64,000 bases of DNA from Ochotona curzoniae (GCF_017591425.1 NW_024466512.1:21443501-21507500); one strand, 5' to 3'. Positions 50,070-61,535 are shown, counted from the stretch's first letter. Program-made: numbers and translations. Notes: generated from the sequence alone by a model not told the origin.

Positions 50070-50358
50070 TTATCTGATTGATTTGAAAGGTAGGGTGAGA
50101 AAGATGTACACTCCATCCACTGGTTCACTCCTCAAATGCCTGCAAAAGCCAGGGCCTGGCCGTACTAAAGCCAGGCGCTGGAACTCCATAAAGATCTTCC
50201 TTGTGAAGACCAATGACCCAACTACTTGAGCCATCACCTGCTGCCTCCCAGGGCACACACCAGCAGGAAGCTGAAATCAGAATTGGAGCCAGGACTGGAT
50301 GCTGGGCACTCTCAGGGGAGGCCAAGATCCTGAGTGATATTTTAGCTGCTGCCCCAAA
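50070..50358 (-). mobile_element. C-type SINE, old
   Basis: TTTATCTGATTGATTTGAAAGG to TAGCTGCTGCCCCAAACACC. Confidence 0.75.
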
Positions 50359-50479
50359 CACCTGCCCCACATGACTTGTCAAAATATTAGCAGCTCAGCC
50401 TGTAGCATTCACTACCTCTTAACAGCTTTGTGACCCTGGTCAATTTACTTGCGATGTCTGATATTTGAGTTTCACCTAT

Positions 50480-50565
50480 GTTACTCATCCAGGAAATGCT
50501 TATTGAGAGCTGTTTTGTGTCAGGCACTGTTCTGAGCAATGGAGTTCTACTGGTGATGAAGACAG
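50480..50565 (+). mobile_element. MIR-like fragment
   Basis: GAAATGCTTATTGAGAGCTG and GTCAGGCACTGTTCTGAGC are the classic MIR 5' words. Confidence 0.55.
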
Positions 50566-50668
50566 ATGGGGTCTCTGTGCTCTGAGACAAGGGGCTGATG
50601 CTTGTACCTCCGTGTAGGCTGATATGTCTAGAACTCTCTACTAGTTTCTCACTCTGCCCTTCATTTTC

Positions 50669-50966
50669 CTTTTTTTTTTTTTAAAAAAAGCTTTACTTAT
50701 TTATTTACTTAAAAGAGTTAAAGAAAAGGAGAGACAGAACACCCATCCACTGGTTTACTCCCCAAATGGTCGCGATGTCGAGTCAAGAGTCTGGAACTCT
50801 ATCTTGGTCTTCCAGGAGGGTGACAGGGGCTCAAGTCCTTGGGCCATTTTCTTCTTTGCCAGGCACATTAGCTGGGAGCTGGATTGGAAGTACAGCAGCT
50901 GAGACTTGAACTGGCAATCATCAGCATTGCAGATGGTGGCTTAATCACTGCCACACCACTGGCCTA
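50669..50966 (-). mobile_element. C-type SINE
   Basis: T run, then AAAGCTTTACTTATTTATTT, to GCCACACCACTGGCC. First of four adjacent SINEs. Confidence 0.84.
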
Positions 50967-50996
50967 GACACTTTTTTTCAGATTTTATTTTTATTG

Positions 50997-51319
50997 TTTT
51001 TTTTTTTTAAGACTTACTTTTACTGGAAAATCAGATTTTACAGAGAGAAGGAGAATCAGAGAAAGATCTTCCATGCATTGCTTCACTCCCCAAGCAGTGG
51101 CTAGAGCTGCATCGATCTGAAGCCAGGAGGTAGGAGCCTCCTACAGGTCTCCCATGTGGGTGCAAGGTCCCAAGCCTTTGGGTCGTCCTCTAATGCTTAC
51201 CCAGGCCACAAGCAGGGAGCTGTATGGGAAGTGGAGCAGCCAGGACATGAACTGGTACCCATATGGGCTCCTGGCGCATGCAAGGCGAGGACTATAGCTG
51301 CTAGGCTACCGCGCTGGGT
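50997..51319 (-). mobile_element. lagomorph C-type SINE
   Basis: TTTTTTTTTTAAGACTTAC to AGGCTACCGCGCTGGGTCC, a CpG-retaining head that suggests a fairly young copy. Second of four. Confidence 0.92.
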
Positions 51320-51320
51320 C

Positions 51321-51648
51321 CTATTTTTTCTTTATTGTAAAGGCAGATTTACAGAGAGAAAGAGAAACAGAGAGAAAAATCTTCTGTCTGTTGGTTCACT
51401 CCCCAAATGGCTGCAGTGGCCATAACTAAGCTGATCCGAAGTTAGGAGTCAAGAGCCAGAAGCCTCTTCTGGGTCTCTCACACAGGTGCAGATTCCCAAG
51501 GCTTTGGGCCATCTTCTACTACTTTCTTAGGTCATAAGCAGGGAGCTAGATGAGAAGTGGAGCAGCTGGGACATGAACGAGCACCCATATTGGATCCTGG
51601 CAGATACAAGGCAAGGATTTAGCTACTAAGCTATTGTGTTGTGCCCTA
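51321..51648 (-). mobile_element. C-type SINE
   Basis: TTTTTTCTTTATTGTAAAGGC to CTATTGTGTTGTGCCC. Third of four, in direct tandem with the previous. Confidence 0.9.
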
Positions 51649-51670
51649 AATATTTTTTAAAATAGAGAAT

Positions 51671-51984
51671 AGAGCTTGGTGTGGTAGCCCAGCGGCTAAA
51701 ATCCTCAAATTGCACACGCTAGTTCCCATTATGGGTGCTGATTCTAATCCTGGCAGCCCTGCTTCCCATCCAGCTCCCTGCCTGTGGCCTGGGAAAGCAG
51801 TTGAGGATGGCCCAGAGTCTACCACATGGGAGACTTAGAAGAAATTCCTGATTCCTGGCTCCTGGCTTTGGATTGGCTCAGCTCCAGCCATTAAGGCTAC
51901 TTGGGAAGTGAACCAGCAGACAGAAGATCTTTCTCCCTGTCTCTTCTTGCTATAAATCTGACTTTCCAATAAAAAATAAAATTC
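51671..51984 (+). mobile_element. C-type SINE
   Basis: AGAGCTTGGTGTGGTAGCCC to CTTTCCAATAAAAAATAAAATTC. Fourth copy, opposite strand. Confidence 0.92.
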
Positions 51985-52129
51985 AAAAGGCTGTGTCTAG
52001 ACTATTTTTGTTTCTGTTTTTCATCTGCAATTGGTTGAATCTGTGAATGTGGACTACGCAGATACCCAGGACCTGCTGTACAACAGAGGGGATACAGTAT
52101 TCTGTCTGCTTTATTCTGGGGGGTTTTGT

Positions 52130-52480
52130 GCCCTAAGGTAAAACTATGATACAAAGCTTTGTTTTGGCTTCAATCATCAAAGAGCATGTTTGTGCTTCCA
52201 CATCTCAGGCACAGCCAAAGCAGAGCTGGCCTCACCTCTGTAGGCATTTCAGGGTCATCCAGGCACCTTGGCTCTTGGCAATACAGCTGTCCAGAAGGTT
52301 CCTTCCAGGAGCTCCAAAGCGGGGAAGATTTAGTTCTGATGGGTGGCACACCCGGACTTGCTGGAATTCTCATCCGAATTACACAAGACATTAACATATG
52401 GAACAAGGCACATGGCATATTAAATGATTTACTGGGGTCAGAGAGATCAAGTCAATGGCAGGCCTTAGGTTAACTTGCCA
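52130..52480. promoter_or_regulatory. candidate long-range enhancer
   Basis: CAATCATCAAAG (52171-52182) joins PBX/HOX-like and TCF/LEF-like words. GACATTAACATATGG and CATATTAAATGATTTACTGG lie 200-250 nt on. Confidence 0.45.
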
Positions 52481-53389
52481 CACATCCTCCAAGTCGGCTG
52501 GCTAAGACACCAGCAGCCCTGAGCCAGCGCCGGCCCAGCAGCCTGGATCTGGTCAGCCGTCAGCCAGCTAATCGACAACGGCATCTCCTTCTCCGACCAG
52601 AGGGAGATTTTGACTTGAACTCCTGGGAGACCTGCCTTCTTGGAATCCAGGTTTCTCAGCCTCAGAGTCTAACTTAGCTGGCGTTAGAGGCAGAAGCCTA
52701 GAGAATGCCAAAATTTGTTTATTTGTTCTTTTATCCATGGATTTCTAAATTGATCTAATATATTGTATATCTGTGCATGTGTTGATCTAAAAAAAAAATG
52801 TTTGAGTCTGCCTGCTCCTCAGGCCATGTTGGCAGACAGCTGTTAAAGCCATCAGTGATGTTTGCTTCCAGTTCCAAAAGAAAACATTCTCTACTGGGGG
52901 CTGTGTTGTTGTTTTTTTCCTTCCTGATTTAAAAGGGGAAATATGTTTCCCAATAGAGCTGCGGGGCTGCCCCCCAACCCCTTCCAGGGCCGAGAATGGC
53001 TAAGAAACTTTTCGGCACACCTGGCTCATCATTTTCTAATATTTGTACGCTTGCTCTCTCCCTGTGGAAGTATTCTTGGGGGCTTTGGGTGGAAATTATT
53101 TGAGCAACTGGGTAGGTTTCTCTCCCTTCCCTGGGGATGTCAGTTTATGGTTCCGTGTCTCCCTCAAACTCGAGTGCATTTTGAACTAAGAAAGAGGCAG
53201 GTTCGGTCCCATTATCAGGTGCATTGATGAGATAACCGCCGCTGGGAAAACTTGAGTGAACCTTGCCTCTGCCCAGAGTCTGAAGGAATGCATAAACCCT
53301 GACCTTGCTCCGGTGCTTTGAAGAGACCATCTGGGGAAAATCTCATTTCCCCAAATACATATGAATTTGAGAGTTCCTCTGGCTGGGAA

Positions 53390-53500
53390 CTATAGAAGGT
53401 CCATATGGCGAGCGTGGAGTTCCCACATGCAAATATTAGTTCCTGAGAAGATAATTTTAAACAAAAGTGGCCCGTGATGAAGACACACATGAAGGCCTGA
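53390..53500. promoter_or_regulatory. candidate element with second POU octamer
   Basis: ATGCAAATATTAG (octamer 53427-53434), then GATAATTTTAAACAAAAG, a homeodomain/forkhead-like context. Confidence 0.4.
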
Positions 53501-53915
53501 CCCAGGGCGCTGGGAGGTTGCTGGGGAAGGGTGGAGGGGAAGGGAGCAAAGAACAGAGGAGCCCAACATGGACATGTCACCTCAGAGCATAGCAATCAGT
53601 GGAAGCAAGAGAGTGAGCAGGTTTGAAAAATGAGGAAGGGAAGCCTTTGAGGAAAATCTGGCTGACCAACTGCAAAGAGGTTTGGAGAAGAAACAAACAA
53701 GACTTAATAAACGGCATCTGAGAGCCTCTCGGGGGGTGATTAGCGCTACTCCAAGAGCTATTCTGACTTAAAATTGAAGATGAAACCTGCTACTGCATGA
53801 AAAGGGCTCAACAACCCCAGGATTTCTGGCCAAAGGACAAAGTCAGGTTGAAACTGCCCAGCCCCAGGCTCAGGTGTCACTTGAGCCTCATGACTCTGAG
53901 AACTATGACTCCTCC

Positions 53916-54233
53916 TTTTTAGAAATAATATTTTTATTGGAAAGGCAGATTTACAGAGAGGAGAGTCAGAAAGATCTTTTATCTGCTGGTTTGCTCCCTA
54001 AATGGCCACAGCAGCCAGAGCTGAGCTGCTCCAAAGCTAGGAGCCAGGAACTCTTTCTGGGTCTCCCCCATGGTATAGGGTCCCAAGACTTTGGACCATC
54101 CTCAACTATTTTCCCAGGCCATAAGCAGGGAGCTGGATGGGAAGTGGAACAGGTGGGACATGAACTGGTGTCCATATGGGATGCTGGCCCTTGTAAGAGG
54201 AGGATTAGCCTTTTGAACCACCGTTCCCACCCC
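53916..54233 (-). mobile_element. C-type SINE
   Basis: ATAATATTTTTATTGGAAAGGC to GAACCACCGTTCCCACCCC. Confidence 0.88.
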
Positions 54234-54247
54234 AGGGTACTTCCTTT

Positions 54248-54587
54248 TTTTTTTAAGATTGAATTTATTTTTATTGGAAAGTCAGATATACAGAGAAGAG
54301 AGGAGACAGCACAATCTTCCATCTGTTGATTCACTCCCCAAGTAGCCACAACAGCTAGAGCTGTGCTGATCCGAAGCCAGGAGCCAGGAACTTCTTCCGG
54401 AACTCCCATGTGGGTGCAGGGTCCCAAAGCTTTTGGCTGTCCTTGACTGCTTTCCCAGGCCACAAGCAGGATGGGAAGTGGGGGTGCTGAGATTTGAACT
54501 GGCAGACTGGGACAGTACTGGCGCCCATGTAGGATCCTGGCATATGCAAAGCAAGGACTTTAGCTGCTAGGCTACCACGCCAGGACA
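54248..54587 (-). mobile_element. lagomorph C-type SINE, young, full length
   Basis: GGGTACTTCCTTT (54235-54247) and GGGTACCTCCTTT (54590-54602) flank it, a 13-bp duplication with one mismatch. It landed at the end of the older SINE. Confidence 0.95.
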
Positions 54588-54602
54588 AAGGGTACCTCCT
54601 TT

Positions 54603-56793
54603 ATAAATGACTGATTGTAATGGCTCATTGCTGGCATACAGAAGAAGGTGGTAGACTTTTGTATACCTAGCTAATGACATAGAGTCTGTCTCTACTGACT
54701 CAGATCTTTTTTTTGCTATCAGTGTTGTGTAGATGCTATGTGTATTTTGTTTGATATATACCTGTTTGTATTTGATTGCTTGATTTTGATGATGTTGAAG
54801 GGACATTGTAGTTTAAGTTCCAGGTCCAAAGACTTGTCCCCAGTCTTTGGGAAAGTAGAAGCAAGGAGACTTCTCTCTTAACTGTCCTTTTGAGCTTGTT
54901 CCCTAAAGCGTTCTCAGTGTGAGAGAGCTGGGGCAGGATGGGTCAGTAATCACAGCTCACTCCAGCCCATCTTCCTCTCCGTCCTCACTCTGTAAATATT
55001 TGTTTATTTCATTTGACTGGGTTGGTGTTTGGCTAGACAATGGCTGGGGAGGAGGGGGCACAGTGAAGGAATAAGGGGGAAATGTCACTGTCCCAAGGGT
55101 AAGCGCTCTTGAGGCAAGATGCTTGAATTCTTGGCATATGAGACAGAACGGTGGGGTGGGAAAATGAACAGGAGCAGCACAGGGAGGAAGGGAGAGAGGG
55201 TGGCACCGAAAAGACAGGGGTGTCAGAACCTGCAGAGGATGGAGGTATTCGCTGTCTGGTGCTGCGTGTGGCAGTCTGCCAAAACAGCCCGGGAGCAAAG
55301 TTCATGCTCCTAATTCTTCGATTTGGGATAATGAGAGGAGAGTTAAATCATTGTTCCCCTTCTGTTGATGCTGATTTTTTTTTTTTTTCAGAAAACCAAG
55401 GAGGTGTCAAATGTGGCAACCTTCATGCAGCTTGAGGTTTGCTGTTTGTAAGAGAGTGTGGCTGTCATTAGAAGCTGGACAGAGGAAAAATGAGAAGATC
55501 CTACACTTCTACTCTCCAGTGCCAGTTAAGTTACATGGGAAGTGGTTAAGTTACATGGATAATTGCTTATGGGAAACATCCAGAAGCAACCTGTTTACGT
55601 GCCAGAGGTCGAGGGAACAGCCATGTGTTTAAGCAATTGTTGCCAACAGAATTAAGGTGACAGCTAAGTCCAGTTTTGTAGGGCCTGGATGAGTTCTTTC
55701 TGGGGCCAGGGCCTGGGCTGCACTTTGCACCGGATGGCTGCTGCCTCCTCTCACTGACTGTGACAGGTGGGAGCTGTAGCTTGGCCTTGGCTTGCAAGTG
55801 GATAGACTCTGGAGAGTGTCTATCATGTTGCGAGATGAAATGTGTAACTGGGTTGCATGTGGTCCTGGAGGACTGGGTGCTGATGGGAATTGTCCCCTAC
55901 CCCCAGTCTCTTGTGATCTCTGTGTCATGTGGAGCTTCCTCTGATGCCCTTCAACTGTAGTGAGAGCTGTGTTTTTTGCTGGAGGGACTCTAGTTCCTGG
56001 AGGGTGCTAGCAGAAAAAACTTCCTGGGGGGCCATGGTCAAGATCCATGCTAGGGAGGAAAGAGAAACTTCCCACATTTAGATGTCAGAACTCTGAAACC
56101 CTAATGATGAGGGTTAACCTACTAATGGCATCTGAGAGAGGGGCCTGGTGGAAGGGCTATAGGTCCTTGGGGACATGCCCTGTGAAGTCCATCCTGATGA
56201 GAGGCTTGGTTATTTGAGTGAGATTGGGCCTCACCCCTCTTTTCTGACTCAGGCAGTGTGATCATCCCTGTGTGCCCACTCTGTGCTAGCCTCCACTGGA
56301 AGGAAAGAAGGAAGACTGTGGTACCACATGACCCACACTGTTACCTCCAAGCTGTAAGCTGAAGAAATCTTGTTGCTTCCTAAGGTGTTCCTCTGAGGTG
56401 CTTAAGTAACAGTAGGCTGATGACTCCAGTCCCCTCAGTAGACGTCCCCATGCCTGGAGGGGCAGGGGGTCACCTCGGAGGTGACAGGTACAGTACGGGC
56501 ACAGCTTCAAGGAAGGGTGCTCTGGGTTGCAATTAATTGAGGCATATAGAAAAGATACCTTCTCACAAGAGACCCAGGTTTCATTTTGATGCCCAGGGAT
56601 CATGAGACCCATGAGACCTGGGCACTGGCAGCCCTGTGCCTTTCCTTCAGACCTCCACCAATACCACAGAGCTTTCTTCCTTTATTTCCTCTCCCCCTCA
56701 CATCGTGCGTACACAGCTGAGATAATTCCATTTCTATTGTAGGAGCATAATTTACCTGTAACATGAATAGTCATCTTATTTATATTTGCACTT
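54603..56793. other. long SINE-free intergenic stretch
   Basis: No gene. T run at 55375-55389. TTAAGTTACATGG occurs twice 19 nt apart (55526, 55545). A possible LTR remnant is listed separately. Confidence 0.45.
56060..56260 (+). mobile_element. possible MaLR-type LTR remnant
   Basis: GAAACCCTAATGATGAGGG, GAGGGGCCTGGTGGAAGGGC and a following GTCCATCCTGATGAGAGG resemble the middle of MLT1/MST LTRs. Very decayed. Confidence 0.3.
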
Positions 56794-57001
56794 AAAAAAG
56801 CTTATTTTAAAGATAGAGCCAGAGCCAGAGAGAGAGAGAGAGAGAAAGAGATCTTCTATCCACTGATTAATTCAGGCCAGCCTGAATTCAGGGGCCACAT
56901 CTGCTGCCCTCTAGAGTGTGCATCAGAATTGGAGGTGGGACTCCAGCCTGGATACTCTGATATGGGACATGAGTGTCCCAAGTGGTGCCACAGCACCCCT
57001 A
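56794..57001 (-). mobile_element. C-type SINE, old, internally deleted
   Basis: AGCTTATTTTAAAGATAGAG with a (GA)n and GATATGGGACATGAGTGTCCC near the head. Confidence 0.65.
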
Positions 57002-57129
57002 CTCTTTGAGTAGTTACTAATCCCCCTAAACATCTCCAGCATTTCTTCTTAGGAAACGACCTCAAATTCTGCACTAACTGTACTATAGAGAGGTCACATA
57101 TTCATTGAGTTAAATTCGAAAAGAGATTT

Positions 57130-57255
57130 TAGGATGTGGAGCTAAGAGCTCCAACTTTGCCACCAGTAGACCTGATTTCAGTTTTGGACTGCCTACATTC
57201 ACTTTGTGGCTGTAGACAAATCACCTGACTTCTCTGAGTCTCCAGGAAAAAGGGG
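57130..57255 (+). mobile_element. MIR (MIRb-like) fragment
   Basis: GACCTGATTTCAGTTTTGG, CAAATCACCTGACTTCTC and GAGTCTCCAG match the MIR core. Confidence 0.65.
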
Positions 57256-57261
57256 TGAAAA

Positions 57262-57565
57262 CGCCTGGCGTGATGGCTCTATGGCTAAATCCTCTTCTTG
57301 CACATCCCGGGATCCCATATGGGTGCTGGTTCATTTCTTGGCAGCTCCACTTCCCTTCTAGCTCCCTGCCTATGGTCTGGGAAAGCAGTTGAGGATGGCC
57401 CAAAGATTTGGGACTCTGCACCCATGTGGGAGACACAGAAGAGGCTCCTGGCTCCTGGCTTCCAATCAGCTCAGCTCTGGCTGTTGTGGTCACTTGGAGA
57501 GTAAACCAGTGGATTTAAGATCCTTCTCTCTGTATCTCCTTCTCTCTCTAAAAAACAAACAAACA
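57262..57565 (+). mobile_element. C-type SINE
   Basis: GCCTGGCGTGATGGCTCTATG to TCTCTCTAAAAAACAAACAAAC. Sits directly at the end of the MIR. Confidence 0.9.
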
Positions 57566-57703
57566 AAACATTCTTGATGCTGAGTGGGGAAGTTGGAGAA
57601 AACAAATACAGCAAAGAGTATGACCCAAACCAGGTAGTTTAGATCAAATTCTGATAAACAGTCTAACCAGGGAGTGCTTAGGACTTGCATACGGCTTTCC
57701 CTC

Positions 57704-57988
57704 TTTTTAAGGTTTATTTATTTGAATGACAAAGTGACAGACAGAAAGGAAGAAATATTATTGATTTGCTGGTTCATTCTCCAAATGGCTGCAACAGCTA
57801 AGGCTGGACCAGGCTAAAGCCATGAGTCTAGCATTCTATCCAGGTCTCCCATGCACTTCTACCACCTTCCAAGGTGCATTAATTAACAGGGAGATGGATT
57901 GGACGTGGAGCAGCCAGGACTCACACAGCCTTTTGCTAGCTGCACCACAAGCTGCAGCTTAACCCTATGTGCCACAATGCCAGTCCTG
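57704..57988 (-). mobile_element. C-type SINE, old
   Basis: AAGGTTTATTTATTTGAATG to TGTGCCACAATGCCAGTCC. Confidence 0.8.
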
Positions 57989-58071
57989 AGAAGGATTTCA
58001 CGTAATGTAAAACATGAATTGCTTTGATACATAGGTAGGATTCTGATCAGAGAAGACTTCCAGAAAAAGCA

Positions 58072-58332
58072 TGTGGGGGTAGGTGCTTGACACAGCACCT
58101 GGTGGAAGTCTTGACTCCTCTGTTCCTGGTTTAGATCCCTGCTACATACACACTGGAAAGCAACAGACTGTGGCTCCACGTCTTGGGTCTCTACCACCCT
58201 GACTGAGAAATCTAGATGGAGGTCTAGGCTCCTTAGCATAGCCTGGCTGTGATGGGCATGTGGGTGATGGGATCAGCAGATGGGAGCTTCCTCCCTCTGT
58301 CTCAGTCTCCAAAATAAATAATTAAACAAATG
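58072..58332 (+). mobile_element. C-type SINE, divergent subfamily
   Basis: Carries the unusual GATGGGCATGTGGGTGATGGG in place of the common TTGTGGCCACTTGGGGAG. Ends CAAAATAAATAATTAAAC. Confidence 0.7.
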
Positions 58333-58639
58333 GATAGAGAAAGAATGTTATGGCTTTGCTAACACAAGAAAAGGAAGTCAATGAGTTTGGTTAGAATGAA
58401 GGGTTTTATGCTGGACAATAAAGATGGGAAGGAGGGAAGGCAAAGCTTGAGTGTTGGGCTAAGCAGGGAGGTTCCAGTTGACCAGGAAGCCCATGGGTGG
58501 CTGGAGGTCTCTAAGTAACACAACAACACAACTAAGGTTTGTCCACAATTCCTGAGTCGAAGTTCAGGGCTGGGGGCCAGGCGAGGGGACATGAACTGTA
58601 CCAACTAACAATTAGGCACTTTAGGAGGCAGAGAGCAAC

Positions 58640-59100
58640 AACCTAATCATTTGTTCTTGGGTTATTTTTCCCTTAGGAACTTATTGTTCAGTTTAGTCCC
58701 TTGATTGGGTTATTCTTGGGTACTCTAACAACTGCAGCAACCTCCACCCCAGAGAGACGTGGGCAAGGAGGGAGGGACTTGGCCCTGGAGGGAGTCGCTG
58801 CGATGAAAGTGCCCACACACAGACTCCCTGAGCACCCCGCAAGTGCAGCCCGATCCAGCCTTCTGTTAAGAGGCTCCTACATTCTTTCTTCTGAGCTAAA
58901 GGTTTTGATGTAGGTCAATGGTGAAAGACAAATTGTTGGGGGACGAACAGACAATGCCCACTCTTTACATTGTGTGTGGGAATTTCTCAGCTGATTAAAT
59001 AGCAGTCTGCTTGGGTTCTGAAGTGTGCGGCAGCCATAGAAATGTTTTCTGTTCTCTCAACTCTCCTTGTAATGGCATTTAAAACGGACCTTGATTTTTA
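58640..59100. promoter_or_regulatory. candidate long-range enhancer with paired SOX-like sites
   Basis: ACAAATTGT (58928-58936), ACAAT (58951) facing ATTGT (58969), then CTCAGCTGATTAAATAGC, in repeat-free AT-rich sequence. Confidence 0.45.
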
Positions 59101-59109
59101 AAGTTTTAC

Positions 59110-59702
59110 AAACAGTTTATGCTCCGTGATGCAGCAATGGTACTGTTGGGAATTTATAGGCAAATGTAAAGTCAAGAATATGAATACATAGTACTCTTTA
59201 TAATGACAAAAACTTGGGAAACACCTATTTTTGAATAATGTGGAATTAGTTGTCAGTTCCGGCAAATCTTACTCAAAAGAAAGCTGTGCAGTCTTTAGAA
59301 TATCACTGACGAATATTTGACACAGAAATATGCTAAGGTTTCACTATGCAGTAGTTGAAGCCATTTAAAACTTTTTCAAAAATAACTACTGTGCATCTGA
59401 TCAGATGGCAACTATATACGCATACTTCTATATGCTTATGTAGGAGACAGTAGGTATTGGCATGGGTAAGGAGAAACTGAAAAACTTGAAATAGCTTCTA
59501 ATGTGGAAAGCCATCTAATGTGGAAAATGGCTTAGGAATTTCTCAGAAATTTTATATGATTACTATGAGATATACACAAAACAAATGAAAATAGGGACTT
59601 GATATTTGTATGCCCATGTTCACTGGAGCATTCTTCACAACGTCTGAAAGGCAAGACACATGGATAAAAAATAAACACTGTACAATACAACGGAGCATTT
59701 TA
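59110..59702 (+). mobile_element. probable old L1 3'-end fragment
   Basis: GCAGCAATGGTACTGTTGGG and CCCATGTTCACTGGAGCATTC correspond to words near the 3' end of L1. Decayed, without an open frame. Confidence 0.5.
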
Positions 59703-59990
59703 TTTTTAAAGATTTATTTATTTTTATTTGAAAGGCAGATCAAATTTATGGAGCGAGGAAACACAGATCTTCCTCTGCCTGTTCATTCTTCAGATGGCTG
59801 CAATGGCTGCAGCTGAACTGATCCAAAGCCAGGAGGTTCTTCCAGGTCTCCCACACGTGCAGATTTCCAAGACTTTGGGCCATCCTCTACTGCTCTCCCA
59901 GGCTACAAGCAGGGATGGATGGGAGGTGGAACAGTTGGGACATGAACCAGCGCCCATATGCGATCCCAGAGCAGGCAAGGTGAAGGCAGC
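59703..59990 (-). mobile_element. C-type SINE, head truncated
   Basis: AAAGATTTATTTATTTTTATTTG to GCCCATATGCGATCCCAGAG; then it fuses with a + copy. Confidence 0.82.
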
Positions 59991-60205
59991 AGACTGTGGC
60001 TCCAGGTCTTGCGTTTCTACCACCCTTACTGAGAAATCTAGATGGAGGTCTAGGCTCCTGGCTTGAATCTTAGCACAGCCTGGCTGTGATGGGCATGTGG
60101 GTGACGGGATCAGCAGATGGGAGTTTCCTTTCTATCTCTGTGAATCAATGGATGGGAAGTCTCTTTCTCCATACCGCTCTGTGTCTCTCTTTCAAATAAC
60201 TAATT
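59991..60205 (+). mobile_element. C-type SINE, divergent subfamily, head truncated
   Basis: Begins mid-element at CAGACTGTGGCTCCAGGTC, has GATGGGCATGTGGGTGACGGG and ends CTTTCAAATAACTAATTAGG. Shares rare variants with the copy at 58072. Confidence 0.72.
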
Positions 60206-60479
60206 AGGTCTTCATTAAATGGATGAAAAGATCTGAACAGACATTTCTCAAAATGGCCAAAAGGTACATGAAAAAAAAATGCTCAACATCCTTCATCATC
60301 AGGGAAATGCAAATGAAATCCACCATGAGAATGTGATCTTACACTTGTCAGATGGTCGTTATGGGAAAGAGAAGTATTAGCAAGGGTGTGGAGAACAGAA
60401 CCCTCTCACACTGTTGGTGAAGACTGAAGTTAGTGCAGCCACTGTGGACAACAAGATAGAGCTTCTTAGAAAGTTAACA
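60206..60479 (+). mobile_element. L1 fragment, ORF2 3' end region
   Basis: AAAAGATCTGAACAGACATTTC, CATCAGGGAAATGCAAATG and CTCTCACACTGTTGGTG are unmistakable L1 words. No intact reading frame. Confidence 0.88.
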
Positions 60480-60717
60480 ACAGGACCCTGTTTGATAGCC
60501 TTGTGGCTAAAGACATTGCCTTGCCTGTGCTGGGATCCCACATGGGCACTGGTTCTTGTCCCTTCAGCTCCACTTTCCATCCAGCTCCCTGCTTGTGACC
60601 TGAGAAAGCAGTTGAAGAAGGCCCAGGGCCTTGGGACCCTGCACCAGAGTGGGAGACCCGGAGGAAACTTCTGGCTCCTGGCTTTGAATAAGCTCAGCTT
60701 CAGCCATTGTGGCCACT
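60480..60717 (+). mobile_element. C-type SINE inserted in L1, tail lost
   Basis: ACAGGACCCTGTTTGATAGCC to GCCATTGTGGCCACTCAGAG, then L1 resumes without the SINE tail. Confidence 0.88.
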
Positions 60718-60797
60718 CAGAGTCCATCAGTAAAGGAATGGATAAAGAAAATGTGTATATATACACACACACAATAGAGTATTATGTAATCTTTAAA
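60718..60797 (+). mobile_element. L1 fragment, continuation
   Basis: TCCATCAGTAAAGGAATGGA and GTGTATATATACACACACAC continue the L1. About 200 nt of expected L1 sequence before this point are missing. Confidence 0.82.
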
Positions 60798-61078
60798 AAT
60801 GTTTAAATTTTCATGCAATTTGAAAGGTAGAGAAGAGAAAGATTCTTCACCTACTGGTTCACTCCCAAATACTTGAAGCAACCAGGGCTGGGCCTTGCAG
60901 AAGCCAGGAACATGGAACACACTCCAGGTCTCCCACATGAGTGGCAAGGAGCCAGATACTGGTTATCATGGCTGCTGCCCAGGAAGTACATTAGCAGGAA
61001 GCTGGAATTAAAAGTGGAGAAACATGGACTTGAACCACAAACTCCAGTACTTGCTGGCATCCCAAACACCCATCTCTA
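60798..61078 (-). mobile_element. C-type SINE inserted in L1
   Basis: GTTTAAATTTTCATGCAATTTG to TTGCTGGCATCCCAAACACC. Old and diverged. Confidence 0.78.
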
Positions 61079-61535
61079 TTTTTAAAATAGAAATCCTTTG
61101 ATTTGCAACAACTTGGATGAATGTGAAGGTTTATAATGGAAATGGAAAGTAAAATGATCCAGACACACATGCAGACTTGAAAAACACTGAACTTAGAAAT
61201 GGGGAGTAGAAATGGAGGCTAGCAGAGGTCAGAGGATTGCAAAGATACTACTCAAAAGATGCAAAATATCATTTAGACAGGAGGAATCAGCTAGAGATAC
61301 TAAGTTTTATATGTCATGGGGACTGTAGTTAATCCACAATGAATTGTATACAAGAAAATTGCTGAGAGTAGATTGTGTTTTTATCAAATAGGTTGTAAAT
61401 ATATGAAGTGATGTGAATTTTCAATAGCTTGATTTAGCCCTTTTGCAAAGTATACACACACTGAAACATATTTATGTTGTAAAGCATGAATATATATAAT
61501 TTGTACTTGTCAGACAAGAAATAAAAGCATGTATA
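61079..61535 (+). mobile_element. L1 3' UTR fragment
   Basis: GATTTGCAACAACTTGGATG, GATCCAGACACACATGC and GGGGACTGTAGTTAATCC follow L1 3' UTR order, ending near AAGAAATAAAAGCATG. Confidence 0.8.

Larger units (their letters stand above)
51985..53915. other. SINE-free unique block, 1.9 kb
   Basis: No gene and no SINE, in contrast with both flanks. Two sub-blocks with regulatory words are annotated separately. Confidence 0.6.
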
